From Lasiodiplodia sp. COLG20 (lineage: Eukaryota > Ascomycota > Dothideomycetes > Botryosphaeriales > Botryosphaeriaceae): 64,000 bases of DNA. This document shows, piece by piece, positions 23,079-33,780 of the stretch. A program made the position numbers and the translations under genes. Location: assembly GCA_009801085.1 (NCBI GenBank), contig VNWV01000004.1, forward strand, positions 558,001 through 622,000. Direction: 5' to 3'. Position 1 is the stretch's first letter. Every line of letters starts with the position of its first letter. The notes under the pieces were generated by a model. The model saw nothing but the letters and a program-made list of their open reading frames with translations. It made no database searches and had not been told where the DNA came from.

Positions 23079-25334
23079 ATGGAGCATTGCCGATGCCCAC
23101 ATCCCGATCTGTGGGACACGGGCGATTCTTGTTGCTGTATCAGCTGCGGCTTGGTGGCTGCACCAGACACAAAACTGTCGCGGAAACTCGAGGCTGAAGA
23201 GGCTGAGATTGTTATTATCGACAATAAACGAGCGGCACCCCCACTTTCTTCCCGGACACCTTTTAACTACCATGAGCTCGAGCACACCACTACTTTCCGG
23301 CTACTTCGTCTCTTCCCAGGACACAATAACGACGCAATCGCATGCGAAGTTTTTCACGTCGACATCTCCGATCCTCCGAGCTACGAGGCTGTGTCGTACA
23401 CTTGGGGCAGCACCGCATTAACTCAAGAGCTACACACCTCAGAAGGGTTGATCAAAATAACCGAAAATTGCCTTTCAGCCCTCACAAATCTAAGAGACGT
23501 CACATGGGAGCGAATCCTGTGGGTGGACGCTATCTGCATAGCTCAGGAGAACAACGAGGAAAAGAATCATCAGATCCCATTAATGGCAAGAATTTTCTCC
23601 AGGGCAACACAGGTCTTGATCCATCTCGGTGATCAAACTACTATGAATTACACGGAGGACCTTTTTGCGCTTTTGCGCGGAACCAGGGGCAAGTCCCCTT
23701 GTGGCGACCATGACGACTGTAAATCAAACATGGTTAAGTTCCTGTCACAGCCATGGTTTTCCAGGATCTGGGTTCTGCAGGAAATTGCCATGGCGCGTCA
23801 CGCTAAGATCATTGCCGGTCCTACTACCTTGGATTGGAGCCGTTTGTCAATCGCGAACATACACACGTTAGGCCTAGAGGCAACAGACTTAACTGGTCAA
23901 GTTCCTGCAGTCCTCCAAATGTCGATGAGCGATAGAAAGCCCTTGAAGGACCTTGCCTCATTGATAGCAATGGCGCGTAGCTGTCAATCTACCGACCCCC
24001 GAGATAGGATTTACGCTCTACTTGGTTTGGTTCATGAAAGCTCAGGCATCAACTTGTCTCCCGACTACACAGGAACCACAAAGGACTTATATACTAACGT
24101 CGCCGTTAAATTCCTCAGAGAATACAGCAACTTGGACTTTCTATCAGAAATTGGAAGCTATGAGGAATTTACTCAGGTTGGTGTCGATCCTTCGATGTTC
24201 ATGTACATCCGACAAAATCTGCGTCATATCCACCATATTATAGACCTCAAAGATGAGCTCCAGAAAATGACCAGCAAACTAGAGGAAAGAAGCGAAAGGA
24301 TGAACGTATGTTGTTCTAATCGGCCGATTGAAACCCTTCTATCGATGGGGATGGATTTGAAAAGCCTTTTGTTCGATTTTATGATCCTGTTGAGAAACAA
24401 AAAGGTTGAATTAGCCTATGCTATAGAGGTCCAGGAAGCTACACCATTGGAACACCAGACTTCCCTTGACCTCTTAGTTGACATTGCAAGGGAAGTAAAG
24501 GAGCTTCGCTCACAAAAGTTCGATCGATATTGGATATGCAAGGCAAAGGAAATGTGCAAGTCTTGGGAAAACAGGACTCGATCGGCACAAGTCAAATTAC
24601 TCCAGACCGAAACAGGGATGTTGCAGGGCAGCACCGCATTCCTAAACCCCCAGTATCTCTTCGAGCCAGTGCCCACTGAGCAGCAAGACTTGGATGTGGT
24701 CGACGAGCATCTAGACTTACCGTCTTGGGTTCCTGATTACAGGTACCATCCGCGGTTGTTTTCTTTCACTCGCTGGAGGCCGAATTTATTCGCTGGAGAA
24801 TCGGTTGCACGTTTCGAAGCATGCCCCCAAAATGACCCAATGCCATCTTTAGAGGTCAAAGCAATCTTTGTCAACCGGATCCAGGGTACCTATTGCATGC
24901 TCGAAGATCACATACGACTGTGTGATAAAGATATCCCATTCTTATGGGATCGGAAATCCAAATCGACCAATTTCACGCGAGAATTTGGACAGAGTCTTAT
25001 CGAACTGGAACATGGAGCGACGCTAGACGACATACGCAGATTTGCACAGGGGCGCAGAGCGGTTCTGACGGAGAAGTCCCTCGCCATCGTTCCGGCGAGC
25101 TTCAAACTCGGCGATATCATTGCCGTACTATATGGAGGCACGGTGCCTTACCTGCTCCGATCAAGCATTTCCAGCCCAGAGAGATTCCAGCTTCTTGGAG
25201 AATGTTACTTGCACGGTATCAAAGGATCACAGTTCGCCCCAAATTACGCAGAGCTTCTGGGATATTTCAAGGATCGTGTCATGAGTGAAGGAGAGCAGGA
25301 TGGCTTACCTTGGCGGAGAATCTTTTTAGAGTGA
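23079..25334 (+). CDS. HET-domain protein B (751 aa, single exon)
   Basis: ATG 23079 (MEHCRCPHPD) was chosen over the upstream in-frame codon at 23025. The first 25 residues hold a Cys cluster (CRC, CCC and CISCG), suggesting a small zinc-ribbon-like element. The HET core starts at YEAVSYTWG (102-110), with RILWVDAICIAQENNEEKN and WFSRIWVLQEIAMAR downstream. A charged helical insert (about residues 390-470) may be coiled coil. The C-terminus ends in the family tail GECYLHGIKGSQFAPNYAEL and DLPWRRIFLE. It is a clear paralogue of the gene at 48565-50757, which shares N-terminal Cys pattern, HET position and tail. Likely cytosolic incompatibility or cell-death factor. Confidence 0.93.
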   Translation: MEHCRCPHPDLWDTGDSCCCISCGLVAAPDTKLSRKLEAEEAEIVIIDNKRAAPPLSSRTPFNYHELEHTTTFRLLRLFPGHNNDAIACEVFHVDISDPPSYEAVSYTWGSTALTQELHTSEGLIKITENCLSALTNLRDVTWERILWVDAICIAQENNEEKNHQIPLMARIFSRATQVLIHLGDQTTMNYTEDLFALLRGTRGKSPCGDHDDCKSNMVKFLSQPWFSRIWVLQEIAMARHAKIIAGPTTLDWSRLSIANIHTLGLEATDLTGQVPAVLQMSMSDRKPLKDLASLIAMARSCQSTDPRDRIYALLGLVHESSGINLSPDYTGTTKDLYTNVAVKFLREYSNLDFLSEIGSYEEFTQVGVDPSMFMYIRQNLRHIHHIIDLKDELQKMTSKLEERSERMNVCCSNRPIETLLSMGMDLKSLLFDFMILLRNKKVELAYAIEVQEATPLEHQTSLDLLVDIAREVKELRSQKFDRYWICKAKEMCKSWENRTRSAQVKLLQTETGMLQGSTAFLNPQYLFEPVPTEQQDLDVVDEHLDLPSWVPDYRYHPRLFSFTRWRPNLFAGESVARFEACPQNDPMPSLEVKAIFVNRIQGTYCMLEDHIRLCDKDIPFLWDRKSKSTNFTREFGQSLIELEHGATLDDIRRFAQGRRAVLTEKSLAIVPASFKLGDIIAVLYGGTVPYLLRSSISSPERFQLLGECYLHGIKGSQFAPNYAELLGYFKDRVMSEGEQDGLPWRRIFLE

Positions 25335-25444
25335 CGAGGGGTGGACGAGGCTGCTTGATTTCTGGATGTATTCTGATGCACATTTTCATATAATAAAAGC
25401 CTGAAACTCTATCCTTAGTGCCACAGCCATTCCTATTGCGCTAT

Positions 25445-27463
25445 CTATGAGAGAACAAAAGTCCGTGTATCACGGCTCTTCTCAACAATCTGCCCATCCA
25501 TCAATCCGTGCACGTAGCAAGGCCCAATCAGCCTCCAAGTCTCCTCTTCTCCCCCTGCCTGCGCCATCCCCTCCACCCTCCTCAGCACGACCGGCGTTGT
25601 GGCCCCCTTCAAAACTGCAACACGATCGCCTTCCTCCACCTGCTTCGGCAGCATAGCATATCTCCCGTCCTCCAGCACCCCAAACCTCATCCACCAAGCA
25701 TGACTCCTGTAACTGCAATGCCTTTGGATGCCGTCCAATGTCTTTGAGTCTGCTTCCCAACAGACTCTCAACTCACTCTCCCCAGACGCCATTGTTATGG
25801 TTTTCATCACGTACGGAACCCGCAGCCACGCCTCCCACTCCGGCCTCAGCTTGCTCACATCATCCTCGTCCAACCGGTCGACAGAGTAGCCCTTGCAGTC
25901 CAGCATGATGGTCCTCCAGTACTGCTCGAAGCGGGGAAGCGCCGCCGCTGTAGAAGGCCCATGACGTCGCCCCTTATCAGCGTCGTCATCGCCGTCGTCG
26001 TCGTCGCCCTGGCTTTCGGAACGTGGCCACGGCTCCTCCCCCTCCTTCCCCTCATCTCCATCCGAAGACAACAGCAGACGCAGCGACTCGTTCCCCGCCT
26101 CCATTCCCTCACGCAGCACCTCATCCGGCAAAATCAGGCTCGCCGGCCCCGCTATCATCGGATACATGACCTTCCGCAGCCTGCCCGCGTCCCACCCTTC
26201 GACCGTCAGCAGCCCGTCATCCATCGCCACCGCACACGGCATCCGCATCTGCTCTTCCCCCGCTAGCGCGTAGATGCCGCGCTGCGTGAACAGGACGTCC
26301 GCGGCGTAGAAGCCGGAAGTGTCGAAATCGGGCACCCAGGAGGGCAGGGAAGCGTCGTCGCGGCGGTAGGTGCCGAAAGAGCCCCAGGGGCTTTGGCAGA
26401 GGAGGTCGAGGTTGCCGCACGCGTTGATGATGGCGGCGGCGGTTTTGGTGTAGACTTGGCGCTTCGAGTCGTGGTAGGTCGGGGTGATGGAGAGGGGGGT
26501 GGATGTGAGGCCGAGGAGGGCGAAGACGTTGTCGCGGGGGTCGGTGGCGTCGGTGTGGCGGAAGCGGGTGAGGATGTCGAAGAGGGAGGAGGTTGGTCGT
26601 GGTGGAAGGTTGTCGTCCTGTTGGGGTTGTTGCTGTATCGTCGCGGCGGTGATGCGGCGTTGGTGCGCGAGGATCTGGGCGGAGGCGAGGAAGTATGTGA
26701 GAACCTTTCCCAGCAACCCCTTGCCGTGGCTGAAGGTGCGGTGGAATACGTCCGGAAAGCCGAAGTTGCGGACGTAGTTTTCGGCGTCCAGAAATTCGTC
26801 GACCTGGTCCCATGACAACGTCGCGGTGCCGCTGACCAGGATTACTCGAGGTGCGAAGCACACCTCTTGCATGATCCAAGCGCGCTTCCACACCTGTGGC
26901 TGGCTGAGAAGCGCTGTGATTGCCTCATACCATCGTTGCGGGGGCTTTTTCGTTTCGTCGGGGATATCCCTACTATCTATTCTCACAGAGGTACGTAGAA
27001 GATCTCCCCCGAGTTGCGTGACTGGCCCCATGCTCTTCATTGCTGCCACTCCTTTCTCGATGATTGACGAATCATCGCCGAGCCATAGTAGGTCTGCAGC
27101 ACAATTCTGATATATCTCCCTCATGTGAATGACTTGGTCATCTCGCTCGTCGATTTCTTCTTGGTCTATGCAGAGCGCATCAACCCAGAGGTTTCGTGGT
27201 TCATTTTCGAGCCGTAGATGACGTAGGGCGGCTGCGAGATTCTCCGTAACACCTTTTGGTTTTCCTTCCAGGATAATGGTCGAGCCAGACGTGGCCGTAT
27301 CGCCCCAGACATATGACAGGGCTTCATATGGGGGGTGGGATTCGAAAGAGACGTTCTTCAGGGTACAGGTGATGTCGGACGAGAAAACATTGGATGGCTG
27401 AAGGATAAGAATCCGGAATTCACCTCCACCCAGTTGGATGGGGTTGTAATGGGTGTTCTGCAT
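25445..27463 (-). CDS. HET-domain protein C (672 aa, single exon)
   Basis: The frame begins with a non-ATG codon at 27475; the first ATG is at 27463 (MQNTHYNPIQLGGGEFRILI). The HET core begins very early, at YEALSYVWG (46-54), followed by RNLWVDALCIDQEEIDERD and the motif KRAWIMQEVCFAPRVILVSG. A low-complexity Asp/Glu/Gly-rich insert (about residues 475-510) interrupts the C-terminal half. The tail (LIGPCYVHGLMDGQIV) is typical of the HET superfamily. Tail-to-tail with HET B (110 bp gap) and divergent from HET D (418 bp). Inferred role: cytosolic incompatibility or innate-immunity-like effector. Confidence 0.92.
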   Translation of the reverse strand: MQNTHYNPIQLGGGEFRILILQPSNVFSSDITCTLKNVSFESHPPYEALSYVWGDTATSGSTIILEGKPKGVTENLAAALRHLRLENEPRNLWVDALCIDQEEIDERDDQVIHMREIYQNCAADLLWLGDDSSIIEKGVAAMKSMGPVTQLGGDLLRTSVRIDSRDIPDETKKPPQRWYEAITALLSQPQVWKRAWIMQEVCFAPRVILVSGTATLSWDQVDEFLDAENYVRNFGFPDVFHRTFSHGKGLLGKVLTYFLASAQILAHQRRITAATIQQQPQQDDNLPPRPTSSLFDILTRFRHTDATDPRDNVFALLGLTSTPLSITPTYHDSKRQVYTKTAAAIINACGNLDLLCQSPWGSFGTYRRDDASLPSWVPDFDTSGFYAADVLFTQRGIYALAGEEQMRMPCAVAMDDGLLTVEGWDAGRLRKVMYPMIAGPASLILPDEVLREGMEAGNESLRLLLSSDGDEGKEGEEPWPRSESQGDDDDGDDDADKGRRHGPSTAAALPRFEQYWRTIMLDCKGYSVDRLDEDDVSKLRPEWEAWLRVPYVMKTITMASGESELRVCWEADSKTLDGIQRHCSYRSHAWWMRFGVLEDGRYAMLPKQVEEGDRVAVLKGATTPVVLRRVEGMAQAGGEEETWRLIGPCYVHGLMDGQIVEKSRDTRTFVLS

Positions 27464-27881
27464 CGTATGGTACAAGACGTTAGATGGCTGTCATGACAAT
27501 CTCATTCTGAGAAGACTGTACATATAGCTGTAATGGGGTTGTGAGATCCAGAGAAAATATGCGGGGTCTACGCTATTCTTATTGGTTCATGAAGTACGCT
27601 GAGACTTTTTCGTGGGGGCCAAATCCCTTCGCTTCCGAGGCAGCCAATGATAGTATGTGCTGGAGCCAGGGAAAGGTCGCAAAACAAGTTTCTCCCAGTA
27701 AGCATACCAATGCATGAATATCACCAGGGCCTGTAAAATTTAAAGTGGCGCCGTGGAGCGTAGGCCACTAGTCCTCGTATGTAAATCCCCGCCACGCTGC
27801 TGCCTAAAGATCAGACTCGATCTGACAACATGCTCTTGAATACTTTCTAAGAGTTTCGTGGACATACCATATACGTGTGCT
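27464..27881. promoter_or_regulatory. Shared divergent upstream region of two HET genes
   Basis: 418 bp separates the start codons of HET C (minus) and HET D (plus), so their promoters must lie here. I see no certain TATA box or operator; CTGTAAAATTTAAAGT near 27730 is AT-rich and could serve as a core element. Confidence 0.35.
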
Positions 27882-30398
27882 ATGGAAAGCTATCCCCCAC
27901 ATGAACGTAAACGGTGTAGACGGCAGGATTGCAATTTGCTTCCACAGCTAAACTCTATCTCTGTCGGACTTATCGGCTCTGAAGCTCGACTCTCGAAAGA
28001 ACAATACGACTTCCTATTTCTTCGGGATTGTGCGAAGTGCGATCCCGTCGAGAATGAAGGGACCCTCTGCCTCTATTGCCAGCATTTACGGCTTCATCAT
28101 ATTCTCATCTGTGCTCCAGAGGTGGAACCAGGGCTCGAGCTTCACATCCCCTACGCCTCTTTCGAGCGTGTTGAGCAAAATCCAGACTGCCACCTATGCC
28201 GGGTCATCCATCAAGCTCTGTTATTCGAGGCAATTGCTGGTTCAGTGCACCCCAGCTTCTTAGAAAGCAGCTCCGAGAAAGGTAGCGTCACGCTTCATTT
28301 CGGGCCATCGACTGGAGATAGTATCTTTGCGGCCAACTGGACGAAACAGATTGAGCAGGGATTATGGATGACCATGGAGGCCACGATCTATTTTCAGAAA
28401 ACAGAGGAAACAGCTGCGGATGCAGGTTGTTTGGCTCTAGGTTCGACTGCTTATGGAGCAAGCCGCGTGGTCTCGTGGAAAAAGGTCCAAGAGCGGATTT
28501 CAGACTGTCTCAAAAATCATCACCATGCAAATCAGACGAGGAGTCTGCCTCCAGGCTTCATGGTTCTAGACATCGCGTCTGGGTGTATTGTCGAGCCCCC
28601 GAAAGAATTCCAATACATCGCCCTCAGCTACGTTTGGGGCCCGCAGCAACCAGGGTATCTCGAACTGAACAGACAAACCGAGTCAGATCTGCGGACGCCA
28701 CGCAGCCTCGACACGAAACAAGTGCCGAGAACTATAAGGGATGCCATTACTGCGTGCACCGAACTGGGTATCAGATACCTTTGGGTTGATCGCCTGTGTA
28801 TCATACAGGACGAAGATCACCCACAAAAGATGGCACAAATCCGCAGCATGGACGCAGTATATGCATCAGCATATCTCACAATATGCGCAGTCCACGGTAC
28901 CGATTCCGAAACCGGATTACTGGGCCTCAACAGCAACCCAAGGCGGTTCAGCCAAGAACCAGTTCCGGTGTCAGGTCTGCTAATCACCCCACAGCTCCCG
29001 AGTCCAGTATCCGGGCGCGAGACGTGGTGGACCCGCGGATGGGTCTGTCAGGAATACCTCCTATCACCACGAAAACTCCTCTTCTCCCAATGGCAGACAG
29101 CATTCCAGTGCCCCCACGGCCTCTTCACTGAAGGCCCCTCCAACACCACCGCAACCCAACCTACCACCGCCCCCGAAAAAGACGACCACCACACCTTCTC
29201 CCGCTACGCCGCCTTCATCCAAGAATACAACAAGCGCAGCCTAACCAACCGCTCCGACATCTACAACGCCATCCTCGGCATCTTCGCCCACACCTACGGC
29301 AGCACCGGCTCCTTCCGCAACGGGTTGCCCGACCGCGATTTCGACGAAGCCCTCCTCTGGGAGACTCGGCACCGAGATACGCAGCCACACCTCATCGCCC
29401 CCTCCGTCCGAGCCGGTGACTGCGGCAGTCTCCGCCTGTCCAGCTGGTCCTGGGTCGCCGCCGAGGGCGAGACGAGCTTCGATCAGCCCTTCCACGGCGC
29501 GCTGGCGCGCTGGATGCAGGCGGCTCACCACGACGGCAGCGGCGGAGGCGGCACAGTCACCTTCCGAAGCATCGTCGCTACGGGCGGCGGTGGTGGCTGG
29601 CACACCTACACAGACTCACACTCCCTCCTCCCCGTCGACATCCACCCCCGCTACTCGAAGCAGGTGTACCTGGCCGCGGCGTGGATGTTTGGGCTCTTCG
29701 AGCGCGCTGTTCCGGCTGAACTCCAGCGTGTCGCAGCAAACTTCGACGCCCTGCAGCGCCTGCTCGATGATCGATGGCCGCGGTACGAGGATTTCTGGAA
29801 GGAGGTGCACGGGCATGGCGATGGCGCGTTAGCGCGCTGGCTGGAGGCGGATACGCAGGCGGGTGCGGTACTGCGCGTGACGGAGGGCGCGCTGGCGGGA
29901 AGGGCGATGATTGGGGTGGGCATGCTCGACCAGCGTGGGCGGGCGCCGTTTATATGTGGCGGGGAGGGGCTTGTGGTGGGAATGTGCGCGCCGGATGATT
30001 TTGTGGAGGCGCCGCCGGTGTGGACGGCGTTGGAGTTCGTGGCGTTGTCGGTGGGGGAGCAGCGGTATGTGCGTATTTTTGACCAGCTGTTCCGCCGGGC
30101 GGGGGGCTTGGGGTGCGGTGGTGTGGCGGAAGAGCGCTGGGTTGAGGAATTTTTGGAGGATGTGGAGTCGCGCGTATATGAGAGTGAGGAGGAAAACATG
30201 GAGAGGAAGCGGAGGATTATGAGCTCGCAAGTGACGATTCATGACGGTAAAGGTAGGCCTTTGCTTCCTCCACCTGTTGTGAACGTCATGTTGATTCGGC
30301 GGCACAATGGGATTGCGACTCGCATTGGACTGGGCTGGGTGCTGCTTACGCAATGGCTGAGGTTAAAGCCCAAATTCGAGAATTTCATACTATGCTAG
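27882..30398 (+). CDS. HET-domain protein D (838 aa, single exon)
   Basis: The open frame begins with GTG at 27858; ATG 27882 (MESYPPHERKRCRRQDC) is the likely start. An N-terminal extension of about 240 residues has Cys pairs (CLYCQHL, DCHLCRVI) as in many HET proteins. The HET core starts at YIALSYVWG (about 244-252) with GIRYLWVDRLCIIQDEDHPQ, and TRGWVCQEYLLSPRKLLFSQ downstream. The codon usage becomes strongly GC-rich after about 29100. The C-terminal 250 residues are unrecognised. It ends 51 bp from the convergent AAA+ gene. The last about 60 residues after the Glu-rich helix might be affected by an unrecognised intron. Confidence 0.9.
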   Translation: MESYPPHERKRCRRQDCNLLPQLNSISVGLIGSEARLSKEQYDFLFLRDCAKCDPVENEGTLCLYCQHLRLHHILICAPEVEPGLELHIPYASFERVEQNPDCHLCRVIHQALLFEAIAGSVHPSFLESSSEKGSVTLHFGPSTGDSIFAANWTKQIEQGLWMTMEATIYFQKTEETAADAGCLALGSTAYGASRVVSWKKVQERISDCLKNHHHANQTRSLPPGFMVLDIASGCIVEPPKEFQYIALSYVWGPQQPGYLELNRQTESDLRTPRSLDTKQVPRTIRDAITACTELGIRYLWVDRLCIIQDEDHPQKMAQIRSMDAVYASAYLTICAVHGTDSETGLLGLNSNPRRFSQEPVPVSGLLITPQLPSPVSGRETWWTRGWVCQEYLLSPRKLLFSQWQTAFQCPHGLFTEGPSNTTATQPTTAPEKDDHHTFSRYAAFIQEYNKRSLTNRSDIYNAILGIFAHTYGSTGSFRNGLPDRDFDEALLWETRHRDTQPHLIAPSVRAGDCGSLRLSSWSWVAAEGETSFDQPFHGALARWMQAAHHDGSGGGGTVTFRSIVATGGGGGWHTYTDSHSLLPVDIHPRYSKQVYLAAAWMFGLFERAVPAELQRVAANFDALQRLLDDRWPRYEDFWKEVHGHGDGALARWLEADTQAGAVLRVTEGALAGRAMIGVGMLDQRGRAPFICGGEGLVVGMCAPDDFVEAPPVWTALEFVALSVGEQRYVRIFDQLFRRAGGLGCGGVAEERWVEEFLEDVESRVYESEEENMERKRRIMSSQVTIHDGKGRPLLPPPVVNVMLIRRHNGIATRIGLGWVLLTQWLRLKPKFENFILC

Positions 30399-30449
30399 TA
30401 TGTAAAGAAAGATGGTACCGAATACTTAGAAAGCCATATAAGAATCAGT

Positions 30450-33060
30450 CTACTGCTTGCCGTTTTCGTAGCTACCTAGTCTTTCAAACTTCCGCTCTGC
30501 CCTCTTATCTTCATCTCCCAGATGAAGCTCATTCATGTAATTAGTAAAATCGCGGGACAACTCTACTACCGCTTTCAGATGCTTTGGCATAACCAAAATT
30601 GTCCCCTCCTTGTCTCGCTCATCGTCGAATTCGGCCAAGGTCACAGCTGTTTGGAATGCTAAAATAAATCAATATCAAATCCGCGATCGTAAAAAAAAAA
30701 ACTCTAAAGATAAACTCTTACCGTTTCTGATTTCCCTTCCGTTCCAAGCCAGCTTTTGCATCTCGTTGCTTTCGAGTTGTTCCACGGCACTGATATGCAG
30801 ACGGATATAGTCACCTCGCTCCTCCTTGAGCTTATCAACGAAGGTCTGCCATACCTGTTTCCGTTGCTCAGGGGTGAAGTTGGGATAATACAGTTTGAGG
30901 TGGACACGCGAGATGAAGGCATCATCGAAAGAGCCTACCCGGTTAGTCGTCAAGAACAGCATTCCTTCGTAGAACTCCAAAGCTCTCAGAAAGCCTACAA
31001 AGACACGATTAGCTTATAGACCTCGACTATTGATTTTAGGGACGGCGAGTTGACTAACCAGCTACCAGGCTATTGCGATTCAGGTCGGCCGTAGACCGAC
31101 GCTCCATGAAGACGTCTGCTTCATCTATGAGCAGAACCGCGTCCCAACTTTTTGCCGTTTTGAAATGATTTGTCAAGTTCCACTCAACCTCGGTGGGAGA
31201 CGTCCCGATATCGCTCGAGGTCAATACCATCAGCGGGCGTCTTGTGAAGGCAGCCATGCACTCTGTACAACATCAACCAATGTTCAAGATGGGATGTGAT
31301 GTATTCACTCACCGGCGGTGTAAGTCTTGCCATTTCCAGGACTTCCATGTAGAAGAATGATCAAACCATTTCCTTTGCCTCTTACGAAATCTGCAGTCCA
31401 GGGTTCTCTTTGGATCTTCTCTCCATGCGTATTGAGACGTGCGAAGCTTTTGGAAAGCGCTTTCAGGTTCTTCACCCGATCCTTGTCCATGACGAGGTGA
31501 TCGATCATGTTCTCCTTGAATTCTGGTTCTGAAAAATCTTGAACATGAATATGTTCTAAGAACTGTCAGCATTAACCACACCACTAAACCCAGAGCTCTT
31601 GCTGACTCACCCCAACTACGTGTCTTGAAGATGAAGACTGGCACCTCAAACGGGCACAAAAAAGCTTCGTGTGGAGTCAAGTCGAGCCGTTCCTCCAGAG
31701 TGATCGCATCATAATTCGTGAATGGGGGCGTGATCTCGTTGCTACTGTTTTTTCGCCGTTTAATGCAGATGGGACAGACGCAGTCAGTCGTCCAGTTTTG
31801 GGAATCAACCGCTGTGTTTACCGTTGGAATATCTCCCATATGCGAAGCGAAATACTTCTTCACGTCCGCCATAGCAGCGCCATCGATCTACAGGGTAACA
31901 TTAGCGTGTGGCTTTTGATAGAATCCAGTGTGAAAACCTCCCTTGTTGTATGGGAATCGTCTTGTTGTACCTCGGAAATGGCCGCATTCATTTCGGAGCA
32001 GACGATGCCATTTCATACCAAATTCCACCAATTCGTTGACGATAGGGTCGTCTGGAAGAGTCCAGTAGTCTTCCATTGGGAGTATGCGGCATTTGTCGCT
32101 CCTCTCAAGCTCTCCATCCCATTTCGAAGTATAGCAGGTAGAGACGCGTCGTCCGATGTACGTTCCATCCCAGTCCAGGGACCAATAAGTAATTGCCCAC
32201 ACTTCGGAGCCATTGTCAAAACTTCCGCCAGACAATGATTGTATGACACCTGCTGTCCATTCTGTGCCCTCCCTGAGCTTTTGGAGATAGGTAGCCCCAG
32301 GCTTGTGCGATACCCACATATATTCCCACGTAATAAACCCTCTTCTATTGCGCTGCTGCTCCTTTCTCACCTCCGGCATCACCTCGTCATCCAGAAAGTC
32401 GAGCAAAATCCGAAGGTGCTCCTCAGCATTCTTCTCTCGCACACAGAGCTCTCTGGGATCCTTTTCTGCACATTGCTGACGATATTGGCAGAGTTCGTCA
32501 TAGTGGTGGACGAGAATGGGGTACGGATACCGTATGAGTACCACAGCGCCGTTCAGGTCCTGTCCGGGATAATACTTCACGACGGACCGCAAGGCGTTGA
32601 TGATGTCGACGGAGAGGATGCGCATGCTGACAATTGGCGAATCCCAAGATCGGGTCGGAACAGTGTCAATCTTTTGCACCTTATGCTCTGTGAAGAACTT
32701 CCGTACGATCTCGAAGACCGTCCCTTTTGATTCTTGCGGAGAGTCTTCATAGTCATGAAAACCAGTGGTACCATACTCTTCGTGGATCAGGTCGTCGGTT
32801 CCTAGAGTTCTGTACTCAGTGCGATATCCTATCCTGGGAGTGATTGTATCATCACTGATCCCCGCTCCTTCGTGTTCTGGTGGATTGTCGTTCGGTTGAG
32901 ACATTTGGTTGAATGGCTCTTGGTCAGTGGGTTGCGTGGCCTGATGAACGGGGTATTGCGGCTCCCCTGTCCCGCTGACTGCATTCTGTTCGCTGGGCGG
33001 CGTTTCCATTCGGCCACTCAATCGCAAGAGTAGAAAACGATCGATCTGTGGATTCGACAC
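30450..33060 (-). pseudogene. AAA+ ATPase of the large fungal family, interrupted by an in-frame TAG
   Basis: Exons are 33060-31611, 31555-31313, 31262-31059, 30994-30722 and 30658-30450 (introns 55, 50, 64 and 63 nt, all frame-preserving). The C-terminal AAA module is complete: Walker A GSPGNGKT (about 554-561), Walker B LLIDEADVF (about 610-614), sensor TTNR and FISRVH arginine finger. A middle region with CVCPICIKRRK precedes it. At 31888-31890 a TAG interrupts the frame between QKPHANVTL and IDGAAMADV, both sides looking coding. The only plausible intron over it (donor 31939, 50 nt) would shift the frame. So the gene is either recently disrupted, mis-sequenced or spliced unconventionally. 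ATG 33009 is an alternative start. The role of the family is unknown. Confidence 0.75.
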
Positions 33061-33780
33061 AAAAAATTTGGTGTGCCATTTGTGGATGTTCCCAAACTAA
33101 TAAACGGGCGCAGTAGCTCCGGTATCATTTTCACATGCAATTTTAGGCAGAAATGGCCCCTCAATTGCATGCACCATTGCCTTGAATAGGTAGTGGTACT
33201 GCGCTGTGATCCCAAGCTGGCGTTATGGCATAAACCGTCCGCAGTTTTGCCATCCAACGAGAGACAGACATCTCACACTCCATTTCCAGCTGCCTGATTG
33301 CCAGCCAGTGTCAGGCAAGGCTTACATGGGTATGAAGCGCCGTTTATTTGCTGAAACACAGATTAATGGCTCATGTCATGCTGACGTGCATACTCGAGCG
33401 ACGATCACTCCTTCAGCCTTGCAGGAAGCAGTGCGCAGTGCGCCACCTCAACCTTCTGTCCTGCACTTATATCACTTACACCTACCATTAACGACCTTTG
33501 CTGACAAGACAAGGTTCAAATGCTAAACATAGCCTACTTGTGCGCAGTGAAAAGTGTTGAGTACCTTCATGCATGTTGTACGAGGAACACTTCATGGGGG
33601 CCGATCTACCCCACTCATGCAGCTTCACCCGCAACCGCGGCTATCAGACGCACTCCCCTATCCGGCACGAGGCTGAGAGAAGCTATTCTGTCAACACGTA
33701 CTGCTCTTTCTTTGATTAATTCCGCGTTGCGCCCTAACGTCGTTCACAATCTTTCCCCGACTGAAAGCAGCAATTACAGT
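33061..33780. other. Divergent intergenic region
   Basis: 720 bp between the AAA+ gene and the DUF7708-like gene. The frame of the latter stays open upstream to 33520, but that extension has no domain character. No other feature is seen. Confidence 0.45.

Noticed and set aside
33512..33524. tRNA B-box-like GGTTCAAATGC
   Set aside because: No A-box at the right distance and no cloverleaf can be folded around it.
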